A DNA stretch of 21,311 nt, taken from positions 1 to 21,311 of the forward strand of contig JAEUMX010000236.1 of NCBI GenBank assembly GCA_016791285.1. Direction: 5' to 3'. How positions within the stretch are numbered: position 1 is the first letter of the stretch; every line of letters begins with the position of its first letter. The stretch comes from Burkholderiales bacterium. GTDB lineage: Bacteria; Pseudomonadota; Gammaproteobacteria; Burkholderiales; JAEUMW01. Positions 1 to 8,380 of this stretch are shown here, in pieces. A program made the position numbers and the translations under genes. The notes below the pieces were generated by a model. That model did no database searches and was not told the DNA's origin. It saw only the letters and a program-made list of their open reading frames with translations.

Positions 1-12
1 CATCGCCCAGGT

Positions 13-41
13 TTCCCAGGGGTGTCGCGACTACATATAAT
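13..41 (+). promoter_or_regulatory. Sigma70-type promoter for the lppC-yraN-gmhA-dolP operon
   Basis: A perfect -10 box TATAAT lies at 36-41. A plausible -35 box TTCCCA (4 of 6 matches to TTGACA) lies at 13-18 with a 17-bp spacer. Transcription would begin near 48, about 23 nt before the ATG at 71. No other good promoter is visible before the tightly packed five-gene operon, so this one probably drives most of it. In many proteobacteria this spot is the divergent rsmI-lpoA intergenic region. Confidence 0.6.
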
Positions 42-70
42 CTCGGGTCCCCGCCTTCGGTTCCGCCGTC

Positions 71-1141
71 ATGCAAGGGCTGTTCACCTTCCTCGCCATC
101 TTCGTCGCGTCACTATACGGACCTGCCCTGCAGGCGGCTACTGAATCCCTCGCGCCCACGCCCCACATCGCCCTGCTGCTGCCCACACAGTCGCCCGGCT
201 TCGGCCGCTACGCCGACAGCGTGCGCCAGGGCGTGCTGGCAGCGGCAAAGGTGCAGGGGAAGGACGCACTGCCGGTGAAGGTGTACGGCATGGTCGACGA
301 AGCAAAGGACGCCGTCGCCAACTACGATCTCGCCGTCGCACAGGGTGCGCGGGTCGTGATCGGCCCGATGACGCGGCCGGGCGTGAACGCGATCGTCGCC
401 CACGGCTCGGTCACGATCCCCACGCTGGTCCTCAATCCGCCGGATGCGAGCCTTGCCATGCCGCCGTCTCTCTATGTGCTCGGGTTGCAGGCCGAACCGG
501 AAGCGCGCCAGGTGGCCGCCTTTGCGCTCTCCGAGGGGCGCCGCGCAGCGCTCGTGGTCACCGCCGACACCCCCCTCGCCAAGCGCATTCAGGACGCCTT
601 CACCGAAGCTTTCACGGCCCAGGGCGGACGCATCACCGCGGTGATGAAGCTGCCGGCGGATGCCAAGGCCCTGGGCAAGCTGCGAAGCACCCTCGCCGCG
701 AGCGGCGCCGACATGATCTTCGTCGCGTGCGATGCCCAGCGCGTCCGTTTTCTGCGCGCCTTCGCCGACCGGAGCACGCCTTTCTACGGCACCTCCCAGC
801 TCTACGCCACACGCGGCGACGCGATGATGATGAGCGATCTCGAGGGGGTGCGGTTCCTCGACATGCCCTGGATGGTGCAGCCCGATCACCCAGCGGTGAT
901 GGTCTATCCGCGGCCCGCTGCGGCGTCCACCGGCAACGAGCAGGAGCGCTTCTACGCGCTTGGCATCGACGCCTTTCGCGTAAGCCAGACCCTGCTCGAC
1001 GCGCCGCCGCCCTCTGCCATGAGCCTGGACGGCGTGACCGGCCGCATCGATCTTTCGACCGGGCAGACGCTGGAACGAAGCCTGACGCCGGTGGAATTCG
1101 GTCCGGACCAGCCGCGGGTGCTCTCGCCGCTGCCACCGTGA
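71..1141 (+). CDS. LppC/LpoA-like periplasmic binding-fold protein (penicillin-binding protein activator family, short form)
   Basis: The 356-residue product starts with a hydrophobic signal peptide (about residues 1-22, cleavage probably after LQA). The rest resembles a type I periplasmic-binding fold: an opening strand 'HIALLLPTQSPGFG', a 'GARVVIGPM' strand near residue 95 and a 'RRAALVVTADTPLAKR' strand near 157. No lipobox cysteine is visible, so it is probably soluble and periplasmic. E. coli LpoA, which activates PBP1A, is nearly twice as long because of an N-terminal TPR-like domain; only the C-terminal module is present here. The family assignment rests mainly on synteny: yraN, gmhA/diaA and dolP follow, as next to lpoA in many proteobacteria. 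The TGA stop overlaps the yraN GTG start. A generic ABC-transporter binding protein is the alternative. Whether it activates a PBP is inference. Confidence 0.75.
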   Translation: MQGLFTFLAIFVASLYGPALQAATESLAPTPHIALLLPTQSPGFGRYADSVRQGVLAAAKVQGKDALPVKVYGMVDEAKDAVANYDLAVAQGARVVIGPMTRPGVNAIVAHGSVTIPTLVLNPPDASLAMPPSLYVLGLQAEPEARQVAAFALSEGRRAALVVTADTPLAKRIQDAFTEAFTAQGGRITAVMKLPADAKALGKLRSTLAASGADMIFVACDAQRVRFLRAFADRSTPFYGTSQLYATRGDAMMMSDLEGVRFLDMPWMVQPDHPAVMVYPRPAAASTGNEQERFYALGIDAFRVSQTLLDAPPPSAMSLDGVTGRIDLSTGQTLERSLTPVEFGPDQPRVLSPLPP

Positions 1142-1479
1142 GCCTGAGCGGGCAGGCAGCGGAAACCGTCGCCGCCGAATTCCTGATCCGCCAGGGGCTC
1201 GCGATCCTGCAGCGGAACTTCCGCTGCCGCTTCGGGGAGATCGACCTGATCGCCCGTGACGGCGACGCCGTCGTCTTCGTCGAAGTCCGCATGCGCGCTC
1301 GCGCCGGCTTTGGCGGTGCAGCCGAGAGCATCACCGCGGCCAAGCGTGCGCGGCTCGTCAAAACCGCCGGAGCTTACCTGGCGGGCCAGCGCAAGACGCC
1401 TCGCTGCCGCTTCGACGCCGTCCTGGTCTCCGGTCCGGACGGACGCATCGAGTGGATCCGGGATGCCTTCAGCGCTTAG
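1138..1479 (+). CDS. yraN: YraN/UPF0102 family endonuclease-like protein
   Basis: A 113-residue protein starting at GTG 1138, which overlaps the preceding stop codon (GTGA). The reading frame is open far upstream, but family homology begins at this GTG ('SLSGQAAETVAAEFLIRQG'). The signature motifs of the restriction-endonuclease-like YraN fold are present: GEIDLI at residues 33-38 and VFVEVR at 46-51, followed by a basic, helix-forming segment (AAKRARLVKTAGAYL). Most family members have VEVK where this one has VEVR. Length matches the family (about 110-130 residues). The biological role is unknown; a nuclease activity linked to DNA processing is predicted from the fold. It sits in the conserved lpoA-yraN-diaA context. 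Confidence 0.9.
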   Translation: MSLSGQAAETVAAEFLIRQGLAILQRNFRCRFGEIDLIARDGDAVVFVEVRMRARAGFGGAAESITAAKRARLVKTAGAYLAGQRKTPRCRFDAVLVSGPDGRIEWIRDAFSA

Positions 1480-1516
1480 TCCGGAGACGGCAGCGGGCGG
1501 ATGCCAGGCGCCTTCG

Positions 1517-2710
<1,194 letters not shown>

Positions 2711-2714
<4 letters not shown>

Positions 2715-3121
2715 GCACCGCCAGGCAGGCGGGATGCGCCGCCCTGTGCGCGGTCGTGCTCGGCACCGCCGCGCTCGCGGCTTCTCCGCTCGACGGACGC
2801 TGGACACTCACCGACCGGCGTGCGCTGGGCGGCAGCGCAGGCGATGGCGGGCCGGAGGTGACGCTGGAGATCGAGGGCGGCAACGTTGCCGCGAGCGCCG
2901 GCTGCAACCGTGCCGCCGGGAGCATCAAGGAGCAGGCCGGACGACTCCAGATCGGGCCGCTTGCGAGCACCATGATGGCGTGCCCGCCCGCAGTCGCGAA
3001 GATCGAGGCGCGGTATTTCGGCGTGCTCGAGCGCGGACCGTCCTGGCGCATCGACGGCGACCGTCTCACGCTCTCCGCGGCTGGCGATACCCTCACCTTC
3101 GAGCGCACGCCCGGCAAGTGA
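2711..3121 (+). CDS. META-domain (HslJ-like) secreted protein
   Basis: A 136-residue protein with an N-terminal signal peptide (about residues 1-24, ending LAAS). One META domain follows: 'LDGRWTLTDRRALGG' at the start, the 'AGCNRAAGSI' turn, and the diagnostic 'ASTMMACPP' segment followed by the E-x-x-[YF] helix 'IEARYFGVLE'. META domains occur in HslJ, a heat-inducible E. coli protein linked to novobiocin resistance, and in many periplasmic proteins of unknown role. The gene is translationally coupled to dolP (ATGA overlap) and is the last gene of the operon; a perfect hairpin lies 10 nt after the stop. Confidence 0.85.
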
Positions 3122-3131
3122 TCGCCCCGAG

Positions 3132-3151
3132 GCCTGACCCCGAGGTCAGGC
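3132..3151. terminator. Hairpin between convergent genes (possible bidirectional terminator)
   Basis: A perfect 8-bp inverted repeat, GCCTGACC (3132-3139) and GGTCAGGC (3144-3151), with a CCGA tetraloop. It lies just after the + strand META-domain gene, and its right arm contains the stop codon of the minus-strand gene at 3146. There is no T-run on either strand, so it may act with Rho or only stabilise the 3' ends. Confidence 0.5.
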
Positions 3152-4066
3152 GTCGCGCACCAGGGTAGCGATATTTCTCGCGTCCAGCGTCTTCGCCTTG
3201 TCCTGAATCTGGCTCGCGAGCCTGGCCTGCAACGTCTTCGCTTCCTCCGCCATGGTGGCAAACACCTGCTTCAGCCGCACCGCATCGAGCGTGCGTCCGT
3301 CGGCGTAGTACGCGCTCGCGACCTTGCCGAGCGCGTAGGTCGTGACGAACGAAAACGCGGAGCCCGTGGCCTGCCTTCCGGCCGCGCCGACGACCCCCCC
3401 GAGGCTGCCGAGAATGCCGCCGATGATCTTGCGCCCGATGTTCTCGACCACCTGCGACGTGAGGCCGACTCCGGCCGCCGCCGCGAAGTCCTTGATGCTG
3501 CTCTGGTCGAGCTGATAGCCATAGGACTGCCCGATGCGATACACCATCTTCATCTGCAGCGGAATGATCGCCATCGACGCCAGCGACTGCGGTAGCAGCT
3601 CGAGCGCACCGTTCAGCATCGCGTAATTGAGGATCATCCGGTCCTGCTCCGCGGCGTCAGGTGCCGGGCGGGTAGCTGCCGCCGGAGTCAGGGCGGTGGT
3701 ACTGACTGCGGTGGCCTCGCGCTCGAACGCTTCCGCGGGGCCGGCGTCGAGCTCGAGCGCCCGGCGCAGGTCGGCGAGAAATGCGGCCTCCGCCGCATTC
3801 TCCGCGCCGTCGGCGTTGCACACGCAGACCGCGAGCTCGAAAGCCGGCTGCCGGGCCGCGGGGGAGAGGTTGGCGGCGATCTCGGCCAGCGCCGGGGTGC
3901 GCTCCCGTACCTCTTCCTCGAGCCGGCCCAGGTCGAGGTCGGACGCGTAAGGAAGCGTCTGCACGATGCGCTCCAGTTCCGCGCGTTCGCGCTCGTCTCT
4001 GCCGCCGTCGGCAAGTGCGGCCAGCAAACAAAGCTCGATGATCGACTGCTGCTCTTGCGGGGTCAT
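3146..4066 (-). CDS. TerB-like / DUF697 domain protein
   Basis: A 306-residue protein. The N-terminal 110 residues are helical and acidic and resemble the TerB-like fold (LAALADGGRDERERAEL near 15-31 and a second 'CNADG' near 83-87). A linker rich in Ala, Thr and Pro follows (about 118-140). The C-terminal half matches the DUF697 pattern found in YcjF and GTPase-associated proteins: 'AIIPLQMKMVYRIGQSYGY' at 167-185, then a Gly-rich amphipathic segment (IIGGILGSLGGVVGAAG, 214-230) that may insert in a membrane. The function is unknown; DUF697 proteins are often membrane-associated and TerB proteins are linked to metal or stress response. It is encoded alone, convergent to the META gene and divergent from the YqjD-like gene. 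The GAGGATT just before the ATG is a good ribosome-binding site. Confidence 0.72.
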   Translation of the reverse strand: MTPQEQQSIIELCLLAALADGGRDERERAELERIVQTLPYASDLDLGRLEEEVRERTPALAEIAANLSPAARQPAFELAVCVCNADGAENAAEAAFLADLRRALELDAGPAEAFEREATAVSTTALTPAAATRPAPDAAEQDRMILNYAMLNGALELLPQSLASMAIIPLQMKMVYRIGQSYGYQLDQSSIKDFAAAAGVGLTSQVVENIGRKIIGGILGSLGGVVGAAGRQATGSAFSFVTTYALGKVASAYYADGRTLDAVRLKQVFATMAEEAKTLQARLASQIQDKAKTLDARNIATLVRDA

Positions 4067-4184
4067 GAGGAATCCTCCGTTGGTTCGGTGGCAAGCTTAT
4101 AGAAGGTAATGGTGAACGTTGCAAGCGTCATCGTGGATCACGGTACAAAGGGTCGCACGGGTCGATTTCAGGCGCTGTCCTCCG

Positions 4185-4190
4185 TATAAT
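4185..4190 (+). promoter_or_regulatory. -10 box of the promoter for the YqjD-like gene
   Basis: A perfect TATAAT at 4185-4190 lies 29 nt before the ATG at 4220. No consensus -35 box is visible 16-18 bp upstream, so an activator or an alternative sigma factor may be needed (homologues in E. coli are stationary-phase genes). The ribosome-binding site AGAGGA lies at about 4206-4211. Confidence 0.55.
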
Positions 4191-4219
4191 CGGTTCGTAC
4201 CTGCACAGAGGAACCCCCC

Positions 4220-4522
4220 ATGGCAAACATCACGCAGCACCTGCTGGACGAAACACGGCGACTCGTCTCGTCCACGGAGGACCTGCTCAAGGCCACCGCG
4301 TCCGAGGTCGGCGAGCACGCCGATGCGGCGCGCGCCAAGCTCGAACCGAAGCTGCGACGCATCAAGGGCCAGCTCCTCGACCTGGAATACGAGGTCGAGC
4401 GCAAAGCCAAACGCGCCGCCCGCGAAGTCGATGCGTATGCCCACGACAACCCCTGGACGATCGCAGGCGCCGGCATATTGGTCGGACTTCTGATCGGAAT
4501 GCTCGTCAGCCGGCGCGACTGA
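4220..4522 (+). CDS. YqjD/ElaB-like DUF883 membrane-anchored protein
   Basis: A 100-residue protein with the DUF883 layout. An amphipathic, Ala/Lys/Glu-rich helical region (about residues 5-75, probably coiled coil) precedes the conserved 'DNPWTIAGAGILVGLLIGMLVSRRD' region. In that region the segment from about 80 to 97 is a glycine-zipper transmembrane helix followed by an Arg-Arg tail. In E. coli the homologues YqjD, ElaB and YgaM are stationary-phase inner-membrane proteins; YqjD binds ribosomes through its N-terminal region. Length and motif order match the family. The gene is monocistronic, with its own TATAAT box; no second gene follows in the same direction for 330 nt. Confidence 0.9.
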   Translation: MANITQHLLDETRRLVSSTEDLLKATASEVGEHADAARAKLEPKLRRIKGQLLDLEYEVERKAKRAAREVDAYAHDNPWTIAGAGILVGLLIGMLVSRRD

Positions 4523-4686
4523 TAGGCCGTCGGCCCACCGGCAGCTTCTCGTAGAACTCCTCGGCCGCGTTCCAGTAGTCGCGGCGATTGGTCACGCGCC
4601 CTCGGCGTCGAAGCGCAGGGCGCTCGCCCCATACCCTGATCCGCGTAGCAGGGATCCTCGCAGTAGGCGTCCTGCGCGTAGAAGTC
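4506..4686 (-). pseudogene. Relic of a SnoaL/NTF2-like domain protein (frameshifted C-terminal piece)
   Basis: Reading leftward on the minus strand, three frames give consecutive pieces of one family signature: 'DFYAQDAYCEDP' near 4686, 'ASALRFDAEG' near 4620, then 'RVTNRRDYWNAAEEFYEKLP' near 4590-4530. Together they resemble the C-terminal half of small SnoaL-like (NTF2-fold) proteins common in proteobacteria ('LRFDAEGRV..RDYW..AEELYEKLP'). At least two frameshifts separate the pieces and the N-terminal half is absent. The tail after KLPVG does not look native: it runs into the end of the YqjD-like gene. No functional product is expected. Confidence 0.6.
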
Positions 4687-4704
4687 ACCATGTGCTCGAC
4701 CGGC

Positions 4705-4713
4705 TGCTATACT
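4705..4713 (+). promoter_or_regulatory. Extended -10 promoter upstream of the ferritin-like gene
   Basis: An extended -10 element, TGC-TATACT, at 4705-4713. The best -35 candidate 17 bp upstream (TCACCA, 4685-4690) has only 3 of 6 matches, which is acceptable for an extended -10 promoter. It would give a leader of about 135 nt before the chosen ATG at 4854 and could drive the three-gene operon to 7689. Confidence 0.4.
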
Positions 4714-4853
4714 GGGCAGCTTTTGGATCGATACGCAGCGTTGTCCGTGGCGGGCCTGCGGACTTCGTTGAGGTTGGTGCGCAAATCTGTCCCGACTCAC
4801 TGCCGCGGAACGCTCGCCGATCCAAGCCCGGGCCGGGGAGCTGGCAGACCTGG

Positions 4854-5765
4854 ATGGCCTCTGATGGTACGGTGGCCGCCACGCTCGCGCGCCTGGATTC
4901 CGCGACCGCTCGACCATTGCAAGAGGTGCGCGCCATGCTCTACCCCGAACTGTTCCGCTCGCTCGAGAAATCCCGCTGGAACATGGCCGAGGACGTGCCG
5001 TGGGATGGATTCGAGTCGGACAAGCTCTCCGACGAGCACGCCCGCACCATCAAGATGAACGCCATCACGGAGTGGTCCGCGCTGCCCGCGACCGAGATGT
5101 TCCTGCGCGACAATCGCGAAGACAGCGACTTCTCGGCCTTCATGTCGGTTTGGTTCTACGAGGAGCAGAAGCACGCACTGGTGCTCATGGAGTATCTGCG
5201 CCGGTTCCGACCGGAGTTCGCGCCCACCGAGGACGAGCTGCACGCGGTGCGGTTCGATTTCGATCCGGCTCCGCCGCTGGAAACCCTGATGCTGCATTTC
5301 TGCGGCGAGGTGCGCCTGACGCAGTGGTATCGTTGCGCCGCGGAGTGGCACACGGAACCCGTCATCAAGCACATCTACGACTTGATCTCCAAGGACGAGG
5401 CGCGCCACGGCGGCGCCTACCTCAAGTACATGAAGAAGGCGATCGAGCACTGCGGGGACACGGCGCGGCGAGCTTTCGCCAAGGTCGGCGTGCTGATGGC
5501 TTCGAGTGGGCGCAGCGGCAAACCGCTGCACCCGACCAATCTCCACGTGAGCAAGCGCCACTTTCCGCAGGATACGGTGCAAAGCCGCCTGCCCGACCCG
5601 GACTGGCTCGATCGCTGGCTCACCGAACAGATCGGCTTCGACAAGGAGTGGGAGTCGCGGGTCGTGGGGGGCATCCTCCGCAATCTGTCGGCCCTGTTCG
5701 GGCAGACCTTCGCGTCGGTGCACGAGCTCAATCGCTTTCGCAAGGGCCTTGCCGCGCCCGCCTGA
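4854..5765 (+). CDS. Ferritin-like di-iron protein (acyl-ACP desaturase-like fold)
   Basis: A 303-residue protein from the ATG at 4854. The frame is open further upstream, but residues encoded there look random. A later ATG at 4935 would still keep all motifs but removes a plausible 'LARLDSATARPLQEVR' start. The di-iron pattern is visible in a four-helix arrangement: Glu in 'NAITEW' (about 73), EEQKH (103-107), Glu in 'CGEVRL' (about 152) and DEARH (181-185), that is E, EExxH, E, DExxH. This is the ligand set of ferritin-like class I oxygenases, desaturases and R2-like proteins. The substrate is unknown. It precedes RfaE2 and a GlcD-like oxidase, probably in one operon, which hints at a redox or lipid role near the envelope; that is inference. 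Confidence 0.75.
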   Translation: MASDGTVAATLARLDSATARPLQEVRAMLYPELFRSLEKSRWNMAEDVPWDGFESDKLSDEHARTIKMNAITEWSALPATEMFLRDNREDSDFSAFMSVWFYEEQKHALVLMEYLRRFRPEFAPTEDELHAVRFDFDPAPPLETLMLHFCGEVRLTQWYRCAAEWHTEPVIKHIYDLISKDEARHGGAYLKYMKKAIEHCGDTARRAFAKVGVLMASSGRSGKPLHPTNLHVSKRHFPQDTVQSRLPDPDWLDRWLTEQIGFDKEWESRVVGGILRNLSALFGQTFASVHELNRFRKGLAAPA

Positions 5766-5820
5766 CCACTATGCACACGAGCATCCGGCGCTGCCCGTCG
5801 CCGCGGCAGCTACTGCGGCC

Positions 5821-6315
5821 TTGAGCACCTACCCGTCCCCAGGTTTCGAAGGAAAGATCTGTCACCCGTCGGAGCTCGCGACGCTGTTGCCTGCGGTTTC
5901 GAAACCGCTCGTCTTCACCAACGGCTGCTTCGACATCCTCCACCGCGGGCACGTGACCTACCTCGCCCAGGCGAGAGCTTTGGGCGCAAGCCTCCTCGTG
6001 GCGGTCAACACCGACGCCTCGGTCAAGCGACAGAACAAGGGCGAGGACCGGCCGATCAACCGGCTCGAAGACCGCATGGCAGTGCTCGCGGCACTGGAGG
6101 CCGTGACGCTCGTGACCTGGTTCGATGAGGACACACCGCTCGCTCTGATCCTCGGCTGCCGGCCGGCCGTGCTCGTGAAGGGCGGCGACTGGCCGCCGGA
6201 GCGCATTGTCGGCGCGGCAGAGGTGCGTGGCTGGGGCGGCGCGGTGCACGCGATTCCATTCCTGCACGAGCGCTCCACGACCGCGGTGGTGGCGCGCATC
6301 CGCGGTCGCGCGTAG
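5821..6315 (+). CDS. rfaE2: D-glycero-beta-D-manno-heptose 1-phosphate adenylyltransferase (RfaE2)
   Basis: A 164-residue nucleotidyltransferase. It shows 'VFTNGCFDILHRGHVTYL' at residues 31-48, with the HxGH ATP-binding motif (HRGH, 41-44). 'VNTDASVKRQNKGEDRPIN' follows, then 'VLVKGGDW' near 118. These define the C-terminal (adenylyltransferase) half of HldE as a stand-alone protein, as is usual in betaproteobacteria. It makes ADP-D-glycero-D-manno-heptose for the LPS core. The start is taken as TTG 5821, because family proteins begin '(M)STYPSP'. No ATG or GTG is available in frame, and the upstream TTG at 5749 would overlap the previous gene and add a non-family segment. No strong ribosome-binding site is seen. 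The matching isomerase gene (gmhA) is in this window; the kinase and phosphatase are not. Confidence 0.92.
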   Translation: MSTYPSPGFEGKICHPSELATLLPAVSKPLVFTNGCFDILHRGHVTYLAQARALGASLLVAVNTDASVKRQNKGEDRPINRLEDRMAVLAALEAVTLVTWFDEDTPLALILGCRPAVLVKGGDWPPERIVGAAEVRGWGGAVHAIPFLHERSTTAVVARIRGRA

Positions 6316-6321
6316 GGTCGC

Positions 6322-7689
6322 ATGCTGGACGCCGCGCTCGCGGCCCGCCTCGGGTCGCTGCTCGACCGGGGTCGGTTCTTCACCGACGCCGTCGACTGCT
6401 ACGCGTACGCTTACGACAACACTCGCAAGATCTTTCCGCCCGATGCCGTCGCCTTTCCCGAATCGGCGGAGGAAGTGCGTGCGATCGTCGCCGCGTGCAA
6501 CGAGTTCGGTGTGCCGCTGGTGGCGCGCGGCCGCGGCACCGGCACTGCCGGCGGCAGTCTGCCCGAACGCGGCGGCATCGTCCTCTCGCTCGAGCGCATG
6601 CGGCGCATCGTCAATGTGGATCCTGCCAATCGGGTGCTGGTCGTGGAGCCCGGGGTGCTGAACCAGGAGGTCCAGGACGCGGCCGCCCAACACGGTTACT
6701 TCTGGCCGCCCGATCCGTCGAGCGCGTCGTACTGCAGTGTCGGCGGCAACCTCGCGACCTGCGCCGCCGGCCCGCATGCGGTCAAGTACGGCACGACCCG
6801 GGACCACGTGCTCGGTCTGAAGGCGGTCACCGGCTCGGGCGAGCTCATCCGGACCGGCTGCTACACCACCAAGGGGGTGGTGGGATACGACCTCACCCGA
6901 CTCATCATCGGCTCCGAAGGAACGCTGGCGGTTATCGTCGAAGCCACGCTGAAGCTCACGCCCAAGCCCGCGGCAGTCGGCGGGCTCATCGCGCATTATC
7001 GCGACGCGGCGAGCTGCGCTGCGGCGATCGTCGCCGTTATGGGGCAACCGCGTACGCCGAGCGCGCTCGAGTTTCTCGACGCGGGGTCGCTGTCGCTGCT
7101 GCGCGCCCACCATCCCGGGCTGGTGCCGGGCGGTGCGCAAGCGACCCTCATGATCGAAGTGGACGGATCGGCCCAGGAGGTCAGGGATTCCGCGGCCGCG
7201 GTTGTCAAGGCGTGCCACAACCCGGGTCTCGTCAGCGCGGAGACGAGCCAGGACAGCGGACAGCTCTGGGCGGCGCGCAAGGCGCTATCGCCGCTGCTGC
7301 GCGACATCGCGCCGAAGAAGATCAACGAAGACGTGGCGGTGCCCGTCTCGCGGCTACCGGAGCTCCTCGATGGCCTTGCCAGATTGGCCGCGAAGCATCG
7401 CGTCGCGAACGTGAACTTTGGACACGGCGGCAACGGCAACATCCACGTCAATCTCCTGGTGGACCCCGGCCGCGGCGACGAGCTCAGGCGCGCCGAGGCC
7501 TGTCTGGAGGAGGTATTCGATCTCGTGGTGTCGCTGCACGGCACGCTTTCGGGTGAGCACGGGGTCGGCAGCGAAAAGCGCGCGTTCATCGGCAAGGAGC
7601 TCGATGCGCCGACCATCGCTGTCATGCGCAGGGTAAAGCAGGTTTTTGATCCCGCCAACGTCCTGAACCCGGGGAAGCTCTTCCCTTAG
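6322..7689 (+). CDS. FAD-linked oxidase, GlcD / D-2-hydroxyacid dehydrogenase family
   Basis: A 455-residue flavoprotein. The N-terminal FAD_binding_4 domain contains RGRGTGTAGGSLPERGG (about 69-85). Further FAD contacts are 'PSSASYCSVGGNLATCAAG' near 132-150 and 'GYDLTRLIIGSEGTLAV' near 190-206. The C-terminal FAD-oxidase domain has 'NFGHGGNGNIHVNLL' near 370, LSGEHGVG at 409-416 and a closing 'FDPANVLNPGKLF'. Length and motifs match GlcD and quinone-linked D-lactate or D-2-hydroxyglutarate dehydrogenases. The exact hydroxyacid cannot be read from sequence, and no GlcE/GlcF partner is nearby, so a single-subunit D-lactate-type enzyme is more likely than glycolate oxidase. It starts 6 nt after rfaE2 and is the last gene of the operon. 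Confidence 0.88.
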   Translation: MLDAALAARLGSLLDRGRFFTDAVDCYAYAYDNTRKIFPPDAVAFPESAEEVRAIVAACNEFGVPLVARGRGTGTAGGSLPERGGIVLSLERMRRIVNVDPANRVLVVEPGVLNQEVQDAAAQHGYFWPPDPSSASYCSVGGNLATCAAGPHAVKYGTTRDHVLGLKAVTGSGELIRTGCYTTKGVVGYDLTRLIIGSEGTLAVIVEATLKLTPKPAAVGGLIAHYRDAASCAAAIVAVMGQPRTPSALEFLDAGSLSLLRAHHPGLVPGGAQATLMIEVDGSAQEVRDSAAAVVKACHNPGLVSAETSQDSGQLWAARKALSPLLRDIAPKKINEDVAVPVSRLPELLDGLARLAAKHRVANVNFGHGGNGNIHVNLLVDPGRGDELRRAEACLEEVFDLVVSLHGTLSGEHGVGSEKRAFIGKELDAPTIAVMRRVKQVFDPANVLNPGKLFP

Positions 7690-7702
7690 ACCCTTAGTTA
7701 GG

Positions 7703-8380
7703 TCAGCCCGGTGTCCCGTGGCGCGTGCAGGGTTGGAACTTGAGCTCGACACCCGAAGGTCCGATCGCGACGGCTTCGAGTTTGGTTCGCTCGGCGGCGG
7801 TGAGATCACGGATCTGCAAGGTAATGATCAGATTGCCGGACGGTCTCGGCTTCACGATCGCGTCACTCACGCCCCTGGCCTGGAGCTCGGCGAGGTGGCG
7901 AGTCGCCGCTTCCTCGCTCTTGAAGAATCCAAGAGATATCCCGTTGCGCAAGTCGCCATCGTTGATCACGAACTGATCCGTGATTCCTGATCGCCGCAGC
8001 GCCTCCACGCGTGCGTTGAGATCCGGCCGATGCGCTATCGGAGGGATGATCACGAGGTAATTTGTGGTAGCCGAGGTCTCGCTGCGGGAAAGCCTTGCAC
8101 CGAGCTCCAGGGGGGCAAGCCGGTTTTCCGCAGCGGCGACCTGGCTCTCGGGAAAGCCGCCCCAGCTGGCGCAGACGAACGTCGGCTCGCGGGGCTCATC
8201 GATGATTCTCGGCGCAGGGGCGACGGGCGACTCGCGATCCGTGGCTACGATGCGAATGGCTTCGGGACGGATCTCGCGCCGCAGCGGCTCGCTGGTGCGC
8301 GAAGTGCCGCGACCGTCGATCAAGAAGAAGACAGCAACGAGGATGTTTACCCCGAGCAGGACGATGGGGACGAGTCTCAT
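7703..8380 (-). CDS. Membrane-anchored SPOR-domain protein
   Basis: A 225-residue protein: a short cytoplasmic start, one transmembrane helix (about residues 3-21), a charged and Pro-rich periplasmic linker, and a SPOR-like domain at about 105-182. That domain carries 'YLVIIPPIAHRPDLNARVEALRRSGI', then 'ISLGFFKSEEAATRHLAELQARGV' and a final strand. SPOR domains bind denuded peptidoglycan glycan strands at the septum. The ATG overlaps the coaX stop codon (ATGA), so it is the third gene of birA-coaX-SPOR, an arrangement known in betaproteobacteria. The region between about 62 and 95 (with FVCASWGGFPESQ) resembles a conserved extra segment of this subfamily; its role is unknown. Confidence 0.82.
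   Translation of the reverse strand: MRLVPIVLLGVNILVAVFFLIDGRGTSRTSEPLRREIRPEAIRIVATDRESPVAPAPRIIDEPREPTFVCASWGGFPESQVAAAENRLAPLELGARLSRSETSATTNYLVIIPPIAHRPDLNARVEALRRSGITDQFVINDGDLRNGISLGFFKSEEAATRHLAELQARGVSDAIVKPRPSGNLIITLQIRDLTAAERTKLEAVAIGPSGVELKFQPCTRHGTPG

Noticed and set aside
1..3. CAT at the left edge as a possible minus-strand ATG of a divergent gene (rsmI is expected here by synteny)
   Set aside because: No coding sequence is inside the window, and the upstream GGGAAACC is only a weak ribosome-binding site.
113..889. Minus-strand open frame under the LpoA-like gene
   Set aside because: His/Gly/Arg-rich translation without motifs; antisense shadow.
4692..4853. N-terminal extension of the ferritin-like protein
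   Set aside because: The residues encoded have no family likeness and the stretch holds an extended -10 promoter candidate; a start at 4854 fits better.
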